Shown here: one piece after another, positions 23,771 to 30,314 of the stretch
How positions within the stretch are numbered: position 1 is the stretch's first letter
How the letters are laid out: every line of letters starts with the position of its first letter
NCBI GenBank assembly: GCA_030647095.1
Contig: JAUSKH010000027.1
Coordinates: forward strand, 1-32,038
Direction: 5' to 3'
From: Nanobdellota archaeon
GTDB lineage: Archaea; Nanobdellota; Nanobdellia; Pacearchaeales; GW2011-AR1
Length of the DNA stretch: 32,038 bases
The notes under the pieces: model-generated
What the model saw: only the letters and a program-made list of their open reading frames with translations
Databases searched by the model: none
What the model was told of the DNA's origin: nothing
Position numbers and translations under genes: made by a program

Positions 23771-24565
23771 ATGGTAGTGGGGGAACAAATAATTAGGTAC
23801 GCTAAGGTATTTGGGAATGGGGCGCATGTTTTTGTTCCAAAAGAATGGGTTGGAGAGCAGATAACTTTAGTAAGACCAAAAAAGAGAAGTTTGAGAGAAA
23901 GAATACTAGACACTTTAGAGCCTTACCTTGAATCGATTACAGGAGTTTACTTATATGGTTCTTATGCAAGATCTGAACAAGAAGAAGATTCGGATGTAGA
24001 TTTGCTTATAATAACTAATAAAAAAGTAAAAATTAGAGAAAAAGGATTTGAAATTCTGTCGCTAGATAAAAAAGAAATAGAAAAAGCCATTAAGTTAGAA
24101 CCATTATTAATGTATTCTATATTTTCAGATTGTAAGTCTATAATTAACTCTGGACTCATTGAGGAATTAAAGTCCCTATACACTCCTAAATTGGCTGATT
24201 TTAGTGATTTCCTTGCAGATTGCGAAAGACTAGTTAAGATAAATGGAGAGTTTATAGAATCTGAAAAAGAGAAATATTTTTCTGGTGATGCAGTCATCTA
24301 TTCATTAGTATTAAGGATGAGGGGTTTGTTTATTTTAAAATCGTTACTTGAAAGCAAGATTTATACTCATAAATCTTTCAAACATTGGATTTCCAAGAAT
24401 TTACCTGAAATTGATTTTAATTCTTTATATTTGGCTTACAAACTATCCAAAAACGAAAAGAAAATAAATTTTAAAATAAAGGTTGAAGATATTAAACAAT
24501 TATTAGAGTTCTTAAAGAAGGAGATAAATTTTATGAAATATGACAAAAAGAGAAAAAAGGCTTGA
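23771..24565 (+). CDS. Single-chain AbrB-like + MNT nucleotidyltransferase + probable HEPN protein
   Basis: I start it at 23771 (264 residues); upstream in-frame codons overlap the flavoprotein, and a TATA box is centred 26 bases before this ATG. Residues 5-36 (IIRYAKVFGNGAHVFVPKEW) resemble an AbrB/DUF2080-type DNA-binding domain. Residues 55-130 are an MNT-type minimal nucleotidyltransferase with GS at 63-64 (YGSYARSEQEEDSDVDLLI) and the metal pair D75-x-D77. The C-terminal 130 residues are helical and HEPN-like (FLADCERLVKINGEFIESEK, SLVLRMRGLFILKSLLESK). In known pairs the MNT protein AMPylates and silences a HEPN ribonuclease toxin. Here both parts appear joined in one chain. The HEPN call is the least certain. 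Confidence 0.7.
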   Translation: MVVGEQIIRYAKVFGNGAHVFVPKEWVGEQITLVRPKKRSLRERILDTLEPYLESITGVYLYGSYARSEQEEDSDVDLLIITNKKVKIREKGFEILSLDKKEIEKAIKLEPLLMYSIFSDCKSIINSGLIEELKSLYTPKLADFSDFLADCERLVKINGEFIESEKEKYFSGDAVIYSLVLRMRGLFILKSLLESKIYTHKSFKHWISKNLPEIDFNSLYLAYKLSKNEKKINFKIKVEDIKQLLEFLKKEINFMKYDKKRKKA

Positions 24566-24588
24566 AAAAGGAATTGAATCTTTAGACA

Positions 24589-24689
24589 TCAAGATGCATT
24601 GTGAACCCTCCGCACTTAGGTGCGGAGAGAGCATCTTGAATGTGCTCAAGAACTCAAGCATGCCTTGTACTTTAGCGTAGAGTTCTTGA
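24589..24689. repeat. Palindromic element E2/E3 (two hairpins)
   Basis: E2: TCAAGATGC (24589-24597) pairs with GCATCTTGA (24631-24639), with an inner GC-rich hairpin CTCCGCAC (24608-24615)/GTGCGGAG (24620-24627) and loop TTAG. A six-base linker, ATGTGC, leads to E3: TCAAGAACTC (24646-24655) pairs with GAGTTCTTGA (24680-24689). GACA occurs on both sides of the block (24585-24588 and 24688-24691), so the exact boundary is ambiguous by a few bases. The arms are different sequences yet perfectly complementary. Confidence 0.8.
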
Positions 24690-24771
24690 CAAAATCAAAG
24701 AAAAATTCATTTAGAAAAGAAGAAGGCTACTGAAGAAATAGGTGAAGAAGAATTGGTTAGGTATTATGATC

Positions 24772-24839
24772 AAAAAGTCCTTGTATAATCTTTGGACTTT
24801 TGGATGCTCAAGATACGCAGATTCATCAAGTATCTTGAC
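24772..24839. repeat. Palindromic element E4/E5 (two hairpins)
   Basis: E4: AAAAGTCC (24773-24780) pairs with GGACTTTT (24794-24801). The linker GGATGC leads to E5: TCAAGATAC (24808-24816) pairs with GTATCTTGA (24830-24838), followed by CATAA. The left end ATCAAAAAGTCCTTG and right end CTTGACAT are the same as those of the four-hairpin array at 12202-12390 read on its minus strand. Confidence 0.8.
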
Positions 24840-24890
24840 ATAAAGAAATTGAAAAGTTTGAAAGGGAGAAAGCAAAGAAAAAAGATAAAC

Positions 24891-25136
24891 TTAATTAGAA
24901 GAAACGCCTATTTCTAACGGTAGTTCTTTGTTAAAAGAAGCTAAAACTGTTTTCAGAAGTTGGGTCTTTTTTTTAAAGCCTAAAATTCCGATGCTTTTTA
25001 CTTCGCCTGTCTTTATATCTTTTCTTACAAAAACACCCTCTTGAACTTCACTAGCTATGCATTTGGATGGTTCTCCAAATAATACTTCTAAAAAATCAGA
25101 TTCTTTCTCATATTGTATTTCGCATGTTTCTTCCAT
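24891..25136 (-). CDS. DUF2283-like protein, probable antitoxin
   Basis: An 81-residue protein with IQYEKESDFLEVLFGEPSKC, then VFVRKDIKTGEVKSIGILGF: the small beta-rich DUF2283 pattern, in which an early Y-x-x-x-x-D-x-L-x-V strand pair is followed by a conserved glycine turn. It starts one base after the stop of the upstream nuclease-like gene, so the two are a coupled pair. DUF2283 genes are often found next to small toxins; an antitoxin role here is inferred from pairing and size. It converges on the interrupted small gene, overlapping its last bases. Confidence 0.65.
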   Translation of the reverse strand: MEETCEIQYEKESDFLEVLFGEPSKCIASEVQEGVFVRKDIKTGEVKSIGILGFKKKTQLLKTVLASFNKELPLEIGVSSN

Positions 25137-25137
25137 T

Positions 25138-25431
25138 TTATTCTATTTTATCCATGAAATAGGATGTTACTATAAAGCCATCTCCGTTTAAATACTTAAC
25201 GAGGACCATCAGAAAGTTCTCTGGATAAGATCTATTTTTGTAATGTTTGTAATATTTATAGACACTTTCATCATAATTATGATATATAATCTTAGTTGGT
25301 TTCTCTAGTGCTTCTTTTATTAACTCTTCATTCTCAACTTCTGGATGTTTCTTCCTGATTTTTGACCATTGTTCTTTAGTTAATCTAATCTTTCTGCCAG
25401 ACTTATCAATTACTTCAAAAATTATATTCAT
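25138..25431 (-). CDS. Barnase/EndoU/ColicinE5-RelE-like (BECR) nuclease, probable toxin
   Basis: The frame also allows a start at 25449. I prefer the ATG at 25431 (97 residues, MNIIFEVIDKSGRKIRLT) because a TTTAAA box (25455-25460, minus strand) is centred 26 bases upstream of it. The pattern IRLTKEQWSKIRKKHPEV, then EALEKPTKIIYHNYD, a YYKHYKNR segment and MVLVKYLNGDGFIVTSYF resembles the small BECR-fold RNases of toxin modules, with the HPE and the late V-x-T-x-Y/F strand. Coupled with the DUF2283 gene. The RNA target is unknown and the family call is by pattern only. Confidence 0.65.
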   Translation of the reverse strand: MNIIFEVIDKSGRKIRLTKEQWSKIRKKHPEVENEELIKEALEKPTKIIYHNYDESVYKYYKHYKNRSYPENFLMVLVKYLNGDGFIVTSYFMDKIE

Positions 25432-25504
25432 TAGTGAAATAGTATTCATGATATTTTAAATATTGCTTTTATGCTGGCTAGAGAATTTTCAATTAATAAA
25501 TCAG

Positions 25505-25766
25505 TAGTGCAGACGGGAAGATTGCTCAGTTTTAGTTTATGAGCTACCTCTCGCCTTTCTCGGTTTTGCTTCCCTACTAGCACCTTCGTCCTACTTAGGG
25601 CTGCTCCGATCAAGGTCTGACCCGTTTCATAGGAGTGTGGTCGAGCAGGACAAAACGTCAACGTTGGGTGAAAGACCCATAAACCTCTGCCTCACGCACT
25701 CCTTTCAGTCCGCCATAAAGCCCATTTGCGAATGGCGCAGGGCTAGCGCGCCGACTTGTCTGCACT
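25505..25766 (-). ncRNA. SRP RNA (7S RNA)
   Basis: This is a GC-rich island in an AT-rich genome. The two ends pair: AGTGCAGAC (minus strand, from 25766) with GTCTGCACT ending at 25506. The SRP54-binding helix 8 is recognisable on the minus strand, around 25612-25590, as GTCAGACC...GGAGCAGCCC; compare GTCAGGTCCGG...GCAGC in known SRP RNAs. A TTTATAAA box (25788-25795) is centred 26 bases upstream of the predicted 5' end. SRP RNA with SRP54 and SRP19 targets membrane and secreted proteins, of which this window has many. At about 262 bases it is shorter than typical archaeal 7S RNA (about 300). Confidence 0.85.
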
Positions 25767-25787
25767 ATAAAATTAAGCTTTGAGTGT

Positions 25788-25795
25788 TTTATAAA
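25788..25795 (-). promoter_or_regulatory. TATA box of the SRP RNA gene
   Basis: TTTATAAA centred at 25791.5, placing initiation at 25765-25766, exactly where the terminal helix of the RNA begins. Confidence 0.65.
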
Positions 25796-25911
25796 GTATT
25801 CGTTTTGTAAATATGGTGCCTGGCTGCTGTTCCTTTATAATGTGCTTACTTACTCGGCAAGCGAATTTAAGTTTTTCTAGTTAGATTTAGAAAAATTTAT
25901 AAACTAACTTT

Positions 25912-25938
25912 AAGTTATTATATCATAACTATAGGTTA
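25912..25938. promoter_or_regulatory. Alternating GTTAT/ATAAC half-sites upstream of the wHTH-MNT gene
   Basis: The region reads GTTAT, six bases, ATAAC, five bases, GTTAT, ending about four bases before the ATG at 25942. A TTTATAAA box is at 25896-25903. Overlapping inverted repeats between promoter and start fit autoregulation by the winged-helix domain encoded immediately downstream. The remainder of the gap (25796-25895) shows nothing further that I can name. Confidence 0.5.
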
Positions 25939-25941
25939 TAT

Positions 25942-26532
25942 ATGATAGAACTAACAATAAATGAACAGGAAGCGCTACTGATATTGTATAAAGACTTTAT
26001 TAATTTTTATAATGCGAATTCTTTAAGTAAACTGCTTAAAATAACGCAAGTTGGTACAATGAAGATATTAAAAAGATTGGAAATGAAAAGAATTATTAAA
26101 AGCAAGAAAATAGGGAAATCGATAGTTTACAAAGTAAATTTAGAAAGAGATTTTACACAAAGGCTCTTGGCCTTTGCCTTATCTAATGAATCACAAAAAC
26201 ATGAAAGATGGAAAGATGAATTTAAATCCTTAAATAAAAAGAAGAGAGTTATATTGTTTTATGGTTCTGCGAGCAGAAACTATGCTCAAGCTAGAGATAT
26301 TGATATACTGGTTTTGCTTGAGAAACAAGAGGTGAGTGAAGTAAATCGAGAACTTAAGAAAATCCAAGAAACACTGCCAAAAAAGATTCATGCAATTAAG
26401 GTAACAAAAACTGATGTAATAAAGAATCTAAAGAGTAACGATAAAGCAATGGTGGAGATAATTAAAACTTCAATTGTTTTGTATGGGTATGATGAATATA
26501 TGGAGATTATAAATGGATTCGCAAGCTTCTAA
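25942..26532 (+). CDS. Winged-helix + MNT nucleotidyltransferase protein (antitoxin)
   Basis: A 196-residue protein. Residues 1-70 form a winged helix-turn-helix (SLSKLLKITQVGTMKILKRL with a basic wing KSKKIGKSIVYKV). Residues 95-190 form a minimal nucleotidyltransferase with GS at 108-109 (FYGSASRNYAQARDIDILVL) and the metal-binding D119-x-D121. The following gene, overlapping by 20 bases, encodes a HEPN-like protein. In characterised MNT-HEPN pairs the MNT protein transfers AMP to tyrosines of the HEPN RNase and neutralises it. The fused DNA-binding domain would let the antitoxin repress its own promoter, where repeated half-sites are seen. Confidence 0.83.
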   Translation: MIELTINEQEALLILYKDFINFYNANSLSKLLKITQVGTMKILKRLEMKRIIKSKKIGKSIVYKVNLERDFTQRLLAFALSNESQKHERWKDEFKSLNKKKRVILFYGSASRNYAQARDIDILVLLEKQEVSEVNRELKKIQETLPKKIHAIKVTKTDVIKNLKSNDKAMVEIIKTSIVLYGYDEYMEIINGFASF

Positions 26533-27052
26533 ACATAGAACATGGTGTGAGAGGAAAGCAGAGAAAGAGATAGAAGAGTGTAAAAAACAAAATAAAAAGC
26601 CAAGACATAGAGGTCTAAGAAAGATAACTCCTGATAGACTGCTTGCTCTCGATCATATTGAGAAAGCGAAACATAATCTTGGGGTTCTTAAACTTCTTAG
26701 GAAGAATGGTTTCTCAGATTGGTCTATAACTGCAGGATTCTATTCTTTATATCATTGTTTTCTTGCTATAGCGGTATATTTTGGCTATGAATCAAAAAAT
26801 CAGACTTGTACTATTTCCCTAATAGAATCGCTACAAGAAGATGGAAAAATATCTTTGAGGAAAGAAATTGTCGATTTCATGAAATACGAAGAAGAACAAA
26901 ACAGTCATGAGGATAGCATTCTTGAGCTAAGAGAAGAATATAGTTACGGTATTGACCTTGAGGTTAAGAATGAAGAGCAGCTTGATAAGATAGAATCGTT
27001 ATGTATTGAATTAATTGATAAGACTAGAGAGACTATATATCGGGACCTTTGA
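26513..27052 (+). CDS. HEPN-domain protein, probable RNase toxin
   Basis: A 179-residue all-helical protein. After a basic N-terminal extension (residues 1-40), LLALDHIEKAKHNLGVLKLL and WSITAGFYSLYHCFLAIAVY match the two core helices of UPF0332/HEPN proteins. The C-terminal catalytic region reads LELREEYSYGID (R140). The usual R-x4-6-H histidine is not present; instead R140 is followed by YSYG, and tyrosines here are candidate AMPylation sites. It is translationally coupled to the wHTH-MNT gene. Loss of the histidine might mean altered or no RNase activity. The gene is followed by a run of nine C at 27068-27076. Confidence 0.75.
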   Translation: MDSQASKHRTWCERKAEKEIEECKKQNKKPRHRGLRKITPDRLLALDHIEKAKHNLGVLKLLRKNGFSDWSITAGFYSLYHCFLAIAVYFGYESKNQTCTISLIESLQEDGKISLRKEIVDFMKYEEEQNSHEDSILELREEYSYGIDLEVKNEEQLDKIESLCIELIDKTRETIYRDL

Positions 27053-27100
27053 CTAAATCCTATTTTGCCCCCCCCAGTTAAAACTTTTTTATGAGAAACA

Positions 27101-27108
27101 TTTATAAA
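27101..27108 (+). promoter_or_regulatory. TATA box of the dockerin-like surface protein
   Basis: TTTATAAA centred 28 bases before the ATG at 27133; leaderless arrangement. Confidence 0.6.
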
Positions 27109-27132
27109 TCTCTTATTATTTTATAGTTAAAC

Positions 27133-28434
27133 ATGGTGAACAGAAAGGGGTTGGCTCCGCTTCTTATCGGTATAATTATTTTTATTGTGGCTGTTGGCAC
27201 AGCGACTATGTATTTCTCTGTGAGTTCTCCTAAAGCTAATGCTCAATTCAGTCCTGGAATTAATGATCTTAATTGCGTGAAAGCTGATTTAGTTGGTGGG
27301 TCTGGATTAACTCCAAGTGGAAGTGTTACTAATACTGATGTTCTTTGGGTTAAGTCAAAGATTGGGTGTAATACAACTTCAGATATAGATTGTGCGAGAG
27401 CAGATATTGTTGGAGGCGTAAATGGAACATCTAATGGACAGGTAAGTAATAGTGAAGTATTGTACGTTAAATCAATGATTGGATGTTCTCTACAAGCGCC
27501 AACGTGTTATGACTCTGAAAAAAAGGATTCCCTGTGGAATTGGGGGACTGTATATGGAGTTACTTATAATAATACCACTAATCTTAGTGTTGGTTATAAA
27601 TATACTGATTACTGTGTGAATTCAAATACTGTTATGGAATATGCTTGTAATAGTAGTGGTCAGTCTCTTGCTTCTCAGACAAGTTGTCCTAGTGGATATA
27701 GTTGTAGTAATGGGGCTTGCGTGGTAAACCAAATAACAAATTCTTGTAATGATAGTGATGGTGGTATTTTTCCTTTTATAAATGGTACTGTTAATTTAAC
27801 TGTTGAAAATGCTTCGGGTTATAGTGTTGATTATTGTATTACTTCTACAGATCTGTTTGAGTATTATTGTGATGGCGGTAATAATTTGATGAAAGTGCAG
27901 TTAAATTGCACAATGTTTGGTTCTAATTATAAATGCCAGAATGGGGTTTGTGTAATAAATCAAAATGGTACAGTTAATCAATGTAATGATAGTGATGGCG
28001 GTTTCAAGCCAAATACTTTTGGAAATATAATTGGCTACACTAATAACGTATCTTACTCGTATAGCGATTACTGTATTAATAATTCAACTCTTAATGAAAG
28101 ATATTGCAATGGTGTACAACCAACCAATTCAACATATAACTGTTTAATAAATTCCACTACTGCGTGTCAGAATGGAAAATGTATTTATATTGTTGACATT
28201 ATCGAAGGTCAAAATAAAACAGTTATTGTAGATGGTAAAATTTATAATGTCTCTCTTGGGTTTGTTAGCTCAACAGCAGCTAAGATTATTGTAAATGGAG
28301 AAGTTACAAGCTCGTTACATGAGGGTGAGACCTACAGACTAAGCGAGGGCACTTATATTAGTGTTATAAGAATCAACTTTAACAGTAAGGACACTGGAGT
28401 TAGCGATGTAGAAATAAGCATAAGTAATAGTTAG
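27133..28434 (+). CDS. Surface protein with dockerin-like and Cys-rich repeats
   Basis: A 433-residue protein. N-terminal leader and membrane helix (VNRKGLAPLLIGIIIFIVAV), then two tandem dockerin-like units (about 45-79 and 84-118), each with D-x-x-C-x-x-A-D-(L/I)-V-G-G and ending VKSxIGC, similar to calcium-binding dockerin/EF-hand-like repeats. Next come three Cys-rich modules of about 65 residues, each running from C(N/Y)DS to DYC, EYxC, and CxNGxC(V/I), with CNDSDGG in the second and third. A C-terminal beta region closes the protein. The layout suggests an anchored surface protein that takes part in protein-protein contacts. Partners (a cohesin) are not in this window. Confidence 0.65.
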   Translation: MVNRKGLAPLLIGIIIFIVAVGTATMYFSVSSPKANAQFSPGINDLNCVKADLVGGSGLTPSGSVTNTDVLWVKSKIGCNTTSDIDCARADIVGGVNGTSNGQVSNSEVLYVKSMIGCSLQAPTCYDSEKKDSLWNWGTVYGVTYNNTTNLSVGYKYTDYCVNSNTVMEYACNSSGQSLASQTSCPSGYSCSNGACVVNQITNSCNDSDGGIFPFINGTVNLTVENASGYSVDYCITSTDLFEYYCDGGNNLMKVQLNCTMFGSNYKCQNGVCVINQNGTVNQCNDSDGGFKPNTFGNIIGYTNNVSYSYSDYCINNSTLNERYCNGVQPTNSTYNCLINSTTACQNGKCIYIVDIIEGQNKTVIVDGKIYNVSLGFVSSTAAKIIVNGEVTSSLHEGETYRLSEGTYISVIRINFNSKDTGVSDVEISISNS

Positions 28435-28457
28435 ATTATTAATGATTTTCTAATAGA

Positions 28458-28610
28458 TTAAGGAGAGATTTGATTCTTTATCTTTTGGATATCGCTACTT
28501 ACTCTTTTCTTCTTTTGAGTTTTATTGCCTTTAAAATGGACGAAAAGAAGAACTATAAGCAATAAAGCAAGAGATACTGAATTTGCGAGTAAGATTATTA
28601 GTAAATTCAT
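28458..28610 (-). CDS. Small single-pass membrane protein downstream of argS, 50 residues
   Basis: Begins MNLLIILLANSVSLALLLIV, one membrane helix (about 3-27), then a basic tail with KTQKKKRVSSDIQKIKNQI. The ATG lies two bases after the argS stop on the same strand, so it is probably translated from the argS transcript. No known family; it could be a membrane-recruitment or regulatory peptide. A conserved position next to argS in relatives would support it. Confidence 0.55.
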   Translation of the reverse strand: MNLLIILLANSVSLALLLIVLLFVHFKGNKTQKKKRVSSDIQKIKNQISP

Positions 28611-28612
28611 TA

Positions 28613-30280
28613 TCACATCTTTTCTATTGTTTCTATTCCTAAAAGAGCGAGAGAGTTTTTTAAAACTTGGGATGTTGCGTCTACGAGGTCAAGACGGAAA
28701 GATTCTTGATCGCTTCCTATTACAGGCAGTGAGTGATAGAATTCGTTGAATAATTGCGCAAGAGTGTATGAATAATTAGCAATTATATTAGGAGAGAGGG
28801 ATTCATATGCTTGCTGGACAACAGCTTGGAAAGATTCTAACTTTAATATAAGACTCTTTTCTTTATCTTCTATATTTGACAGAGTATACTTCTTTGGCTG
28901 GTTTTTTGCCTTTCTTAAGATGCTTTTTGCACGGGCGTAGGTGTATAGGATATATGGACCTGTGTTTCCTTCAAAGGCGACAAACCTATCTATGTCAAAA
29001 ATCATGTCACTTGATCTGTGGTTCTTTAAATCTCCGTAGAAAATAGCTGCTAGGGCTATTTTTAGGGCTCGCGAATCTAGCTCTTTTGCAGATAATTTTT
29101 CCCTTTTCTGTATTTCTTTTTTTGCTAGCTCTTTTGTCTCGTTTATTATATCTTCCATGAAAATTGTTTTTCCGTGACGAGTTGCAAATTTTTTGCCGTC
29201 TTTATCTAGATATAACCCGTGATCTACATGGATGCAGTTTTTACCCCACCCATAGCCCATTAATTCTAAAACTTTGAAAAATTGCTTAAAGTGAAGCTTT
29301 TGCTCTTGGCCTACTTCGTAGATTAGCTTATCAAATTTATATCTTTTATAACGGTCTATTGCTGCAGATATATCTCTTGTTGCGTATAAAGTTGCTCCAT
29401 CTGATTTTTTTATTAAGCATACTCCTAAACCGTATTCTTCAAGATTAACAACGAGGGCGCCTTCACTCTCTTTAAGCAGATTTTTTTCTTTTAATTCTTC
29501 TATTGTGGCGCTCATTTTATTTTTATATTCTGACTCTCCAGAATAGACGTCAAAATTTATGTTTAGAATTTTATACAGTTTTTTAAATTCCTTAACGCTT
29601 AACTCTCTAAATTGTTTCCACAAGTGTACTGCCTCTTTATCGCCTTCTTCTAATTTTTTGAACCATTGTCTTCCTTCTTCTTCCATTGATTTGTCTTTGC
29701 TTACTTTAACATAAATTTCATAAAGATGCTTAATAGAGTCCTTTCTTAGCTTATTATAGTTTCCAAATCTTTTGTATCCCACCATTATTTTTCCAAAAGG
29801 GGTTCCCCAATCTCCTAGATAATTTATTTTTATAACCTTAAATCCTAAACTTGAGGATATATTTGCTATTGAATTTCCAATGATTGTTGAACGTAAATGA
29901 CCGATACCAAATGGTTTTGCAATGTTCGGAGAAGACATTTCAATTACAATTTTTTTTCCTTTACCTGTTTTAGACGAACCATATTTGTTTTTTTCCTTTT
30001 TTATTTTGGAGAGGGTTTCCAAAGCAAGAAAGTTTCTATTTACAAAGAAGTTTAGATAAGGTCCTTTTGCTTCTATTTTCTCAAATTTATCGGAAACTAT
30101 CTTTTTTGAGATATCTTTTGCTATTTCTACAGGGTTTTTCTTAAGGATTTTTGCTAATGAAAAACAAGGAAAGGCGTAATCTCCTAGTTCCGGGTTTGGT
30201 GGAACTTCTATTAGTCTTTCTATTTCACTTTTAGAAATAGAAGTAATTTTCGAAAGTTGATTAACAATTAGTTCTTTCAT
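28613..30280 (-). CDS. argS: Arginyl-tRNA synthetase
   Basis: A 555-residue class I synthetase that charges tRNA-Arg. N-terminal additional domain (residues 1-100), class I signature FGIGHLRST at 124-132 (the HIGH motif preceded by PNIAKP), catalytic GDWGTPFGKI, the region GKKFATRHGKT in place of a clean KMSKS, as is common in ArgRS, and a C-terminal helical anticodon-binding DALR-type domain (YTYARAKSILRKA onward). Length is typical. A TTTATTA box (30303-30309, minus strand) is centred 26 bases upstream of the ATG at 30280. Confidence 0.95.
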   Translation of the reverse strand: MKELIVNQLSKITSISKSEIERLIEVPPNPELGDYAFPCFSLAKILKKNPVEIAKDISKKIVSDKFEKIEAKGPYLNFFVNRNFLALETLSKIKKEKNKYGSSKTGKGKKIVIEMSSPNIAKPFGIGHLRSTIIGNSIANISSSLGFKVIKINYLGDWGTPFGKIMVGYKRFGNYNKLRKDSIKHLYEIYVKVSKDKSMEEEGRQWFKKLEEGDKEAVHLWKQFRELSVKEFKKLYKILNINFDVYSGESEYKNKMSATIEELKEKNLLKESEGALVVNLEEYGLGVCLIKKSDGATLYATRDISAAIDRYKRYKFDKLIYEVGQEQKLHFKQFFKVLELMGYGWGKNCIHVDHGLYLDKDGKKFATRHGKTIFMEDIINETKELAKKEIQKREKLSAKELDSRALKIALAAIFYGDLKNHRSSDMIFDIDRFVAFEGNTGPYILYTYARAKSILRKAKNQPKKYTLSNIEDKEKSLILKLESFQAVVQQAYESLSPNIIANYSYTLAQLFNEFYHSLPVIGSDQESFRLDLVDATSQVLKNSLALLGIETIEKM

Positions 30281-30314
30281 AGATATATATTTTAAGAAGA
30301 ATTAATAAACCTTA

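Larger units (their letters stand above)
24540..24898 (+). pseudogene. Small charged coiled-coil gene interrupted by two palindromic elements
   Basis: The ATG at 24540 overlaps the MNT-HEPN gene by 26 bases. It reads MTKREKRLEKGIESLD and then enters element E2/E3, where the continuous frame stops at 24678-24680 (46 residues). Between the elements the frame resumes as NQRKIHLEKKKATEEIGEEE and LVRYYD; after E4/E5 it reads HKEIEKFEREKAKKKDKLN and stops at 24896-24898. Removing 102 bases (24589-24690) and 68 bases (24771-24838, or shifted by one) gives an uninterrupted 62-codon frame rich in Lys/Glu, fully helical in character. Small helical proteins of this kind are plausible partners of MNT/HEPN proteins. 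Either the gene is inactivated or the elements are removed from DNA or RNA. The final codons overlap the convergent DUF2283 gene. Confidence 0.72.

Noticed and set aside
24589-24839. Integron attC sites
   Set aside because: Arms vary while ends are conserved, as in attC, but there is no RYYYAAC-type core, no integrase and no cassette genes between units.
24589-24839. Archaeal introns with a bulge-helix-bulge splice motif
   Set aside because: No clear 3-4-3 bulge-helix-bulge can be drawn at the junctions, and similar blocks also lie in intergenic DNA. Kept only as an alternative to insertion.
25446-25661. Short minus-strand reading frame over the SRP RNA
   Set aside because: It lies within the structured SRP RNA and has no coding character or start signal.
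25505-25766. RNase P RNA
   Set aside because: The conserved RNase P core sequences are not seen, whereas the SRP helix 8 strand and terminal helix are.
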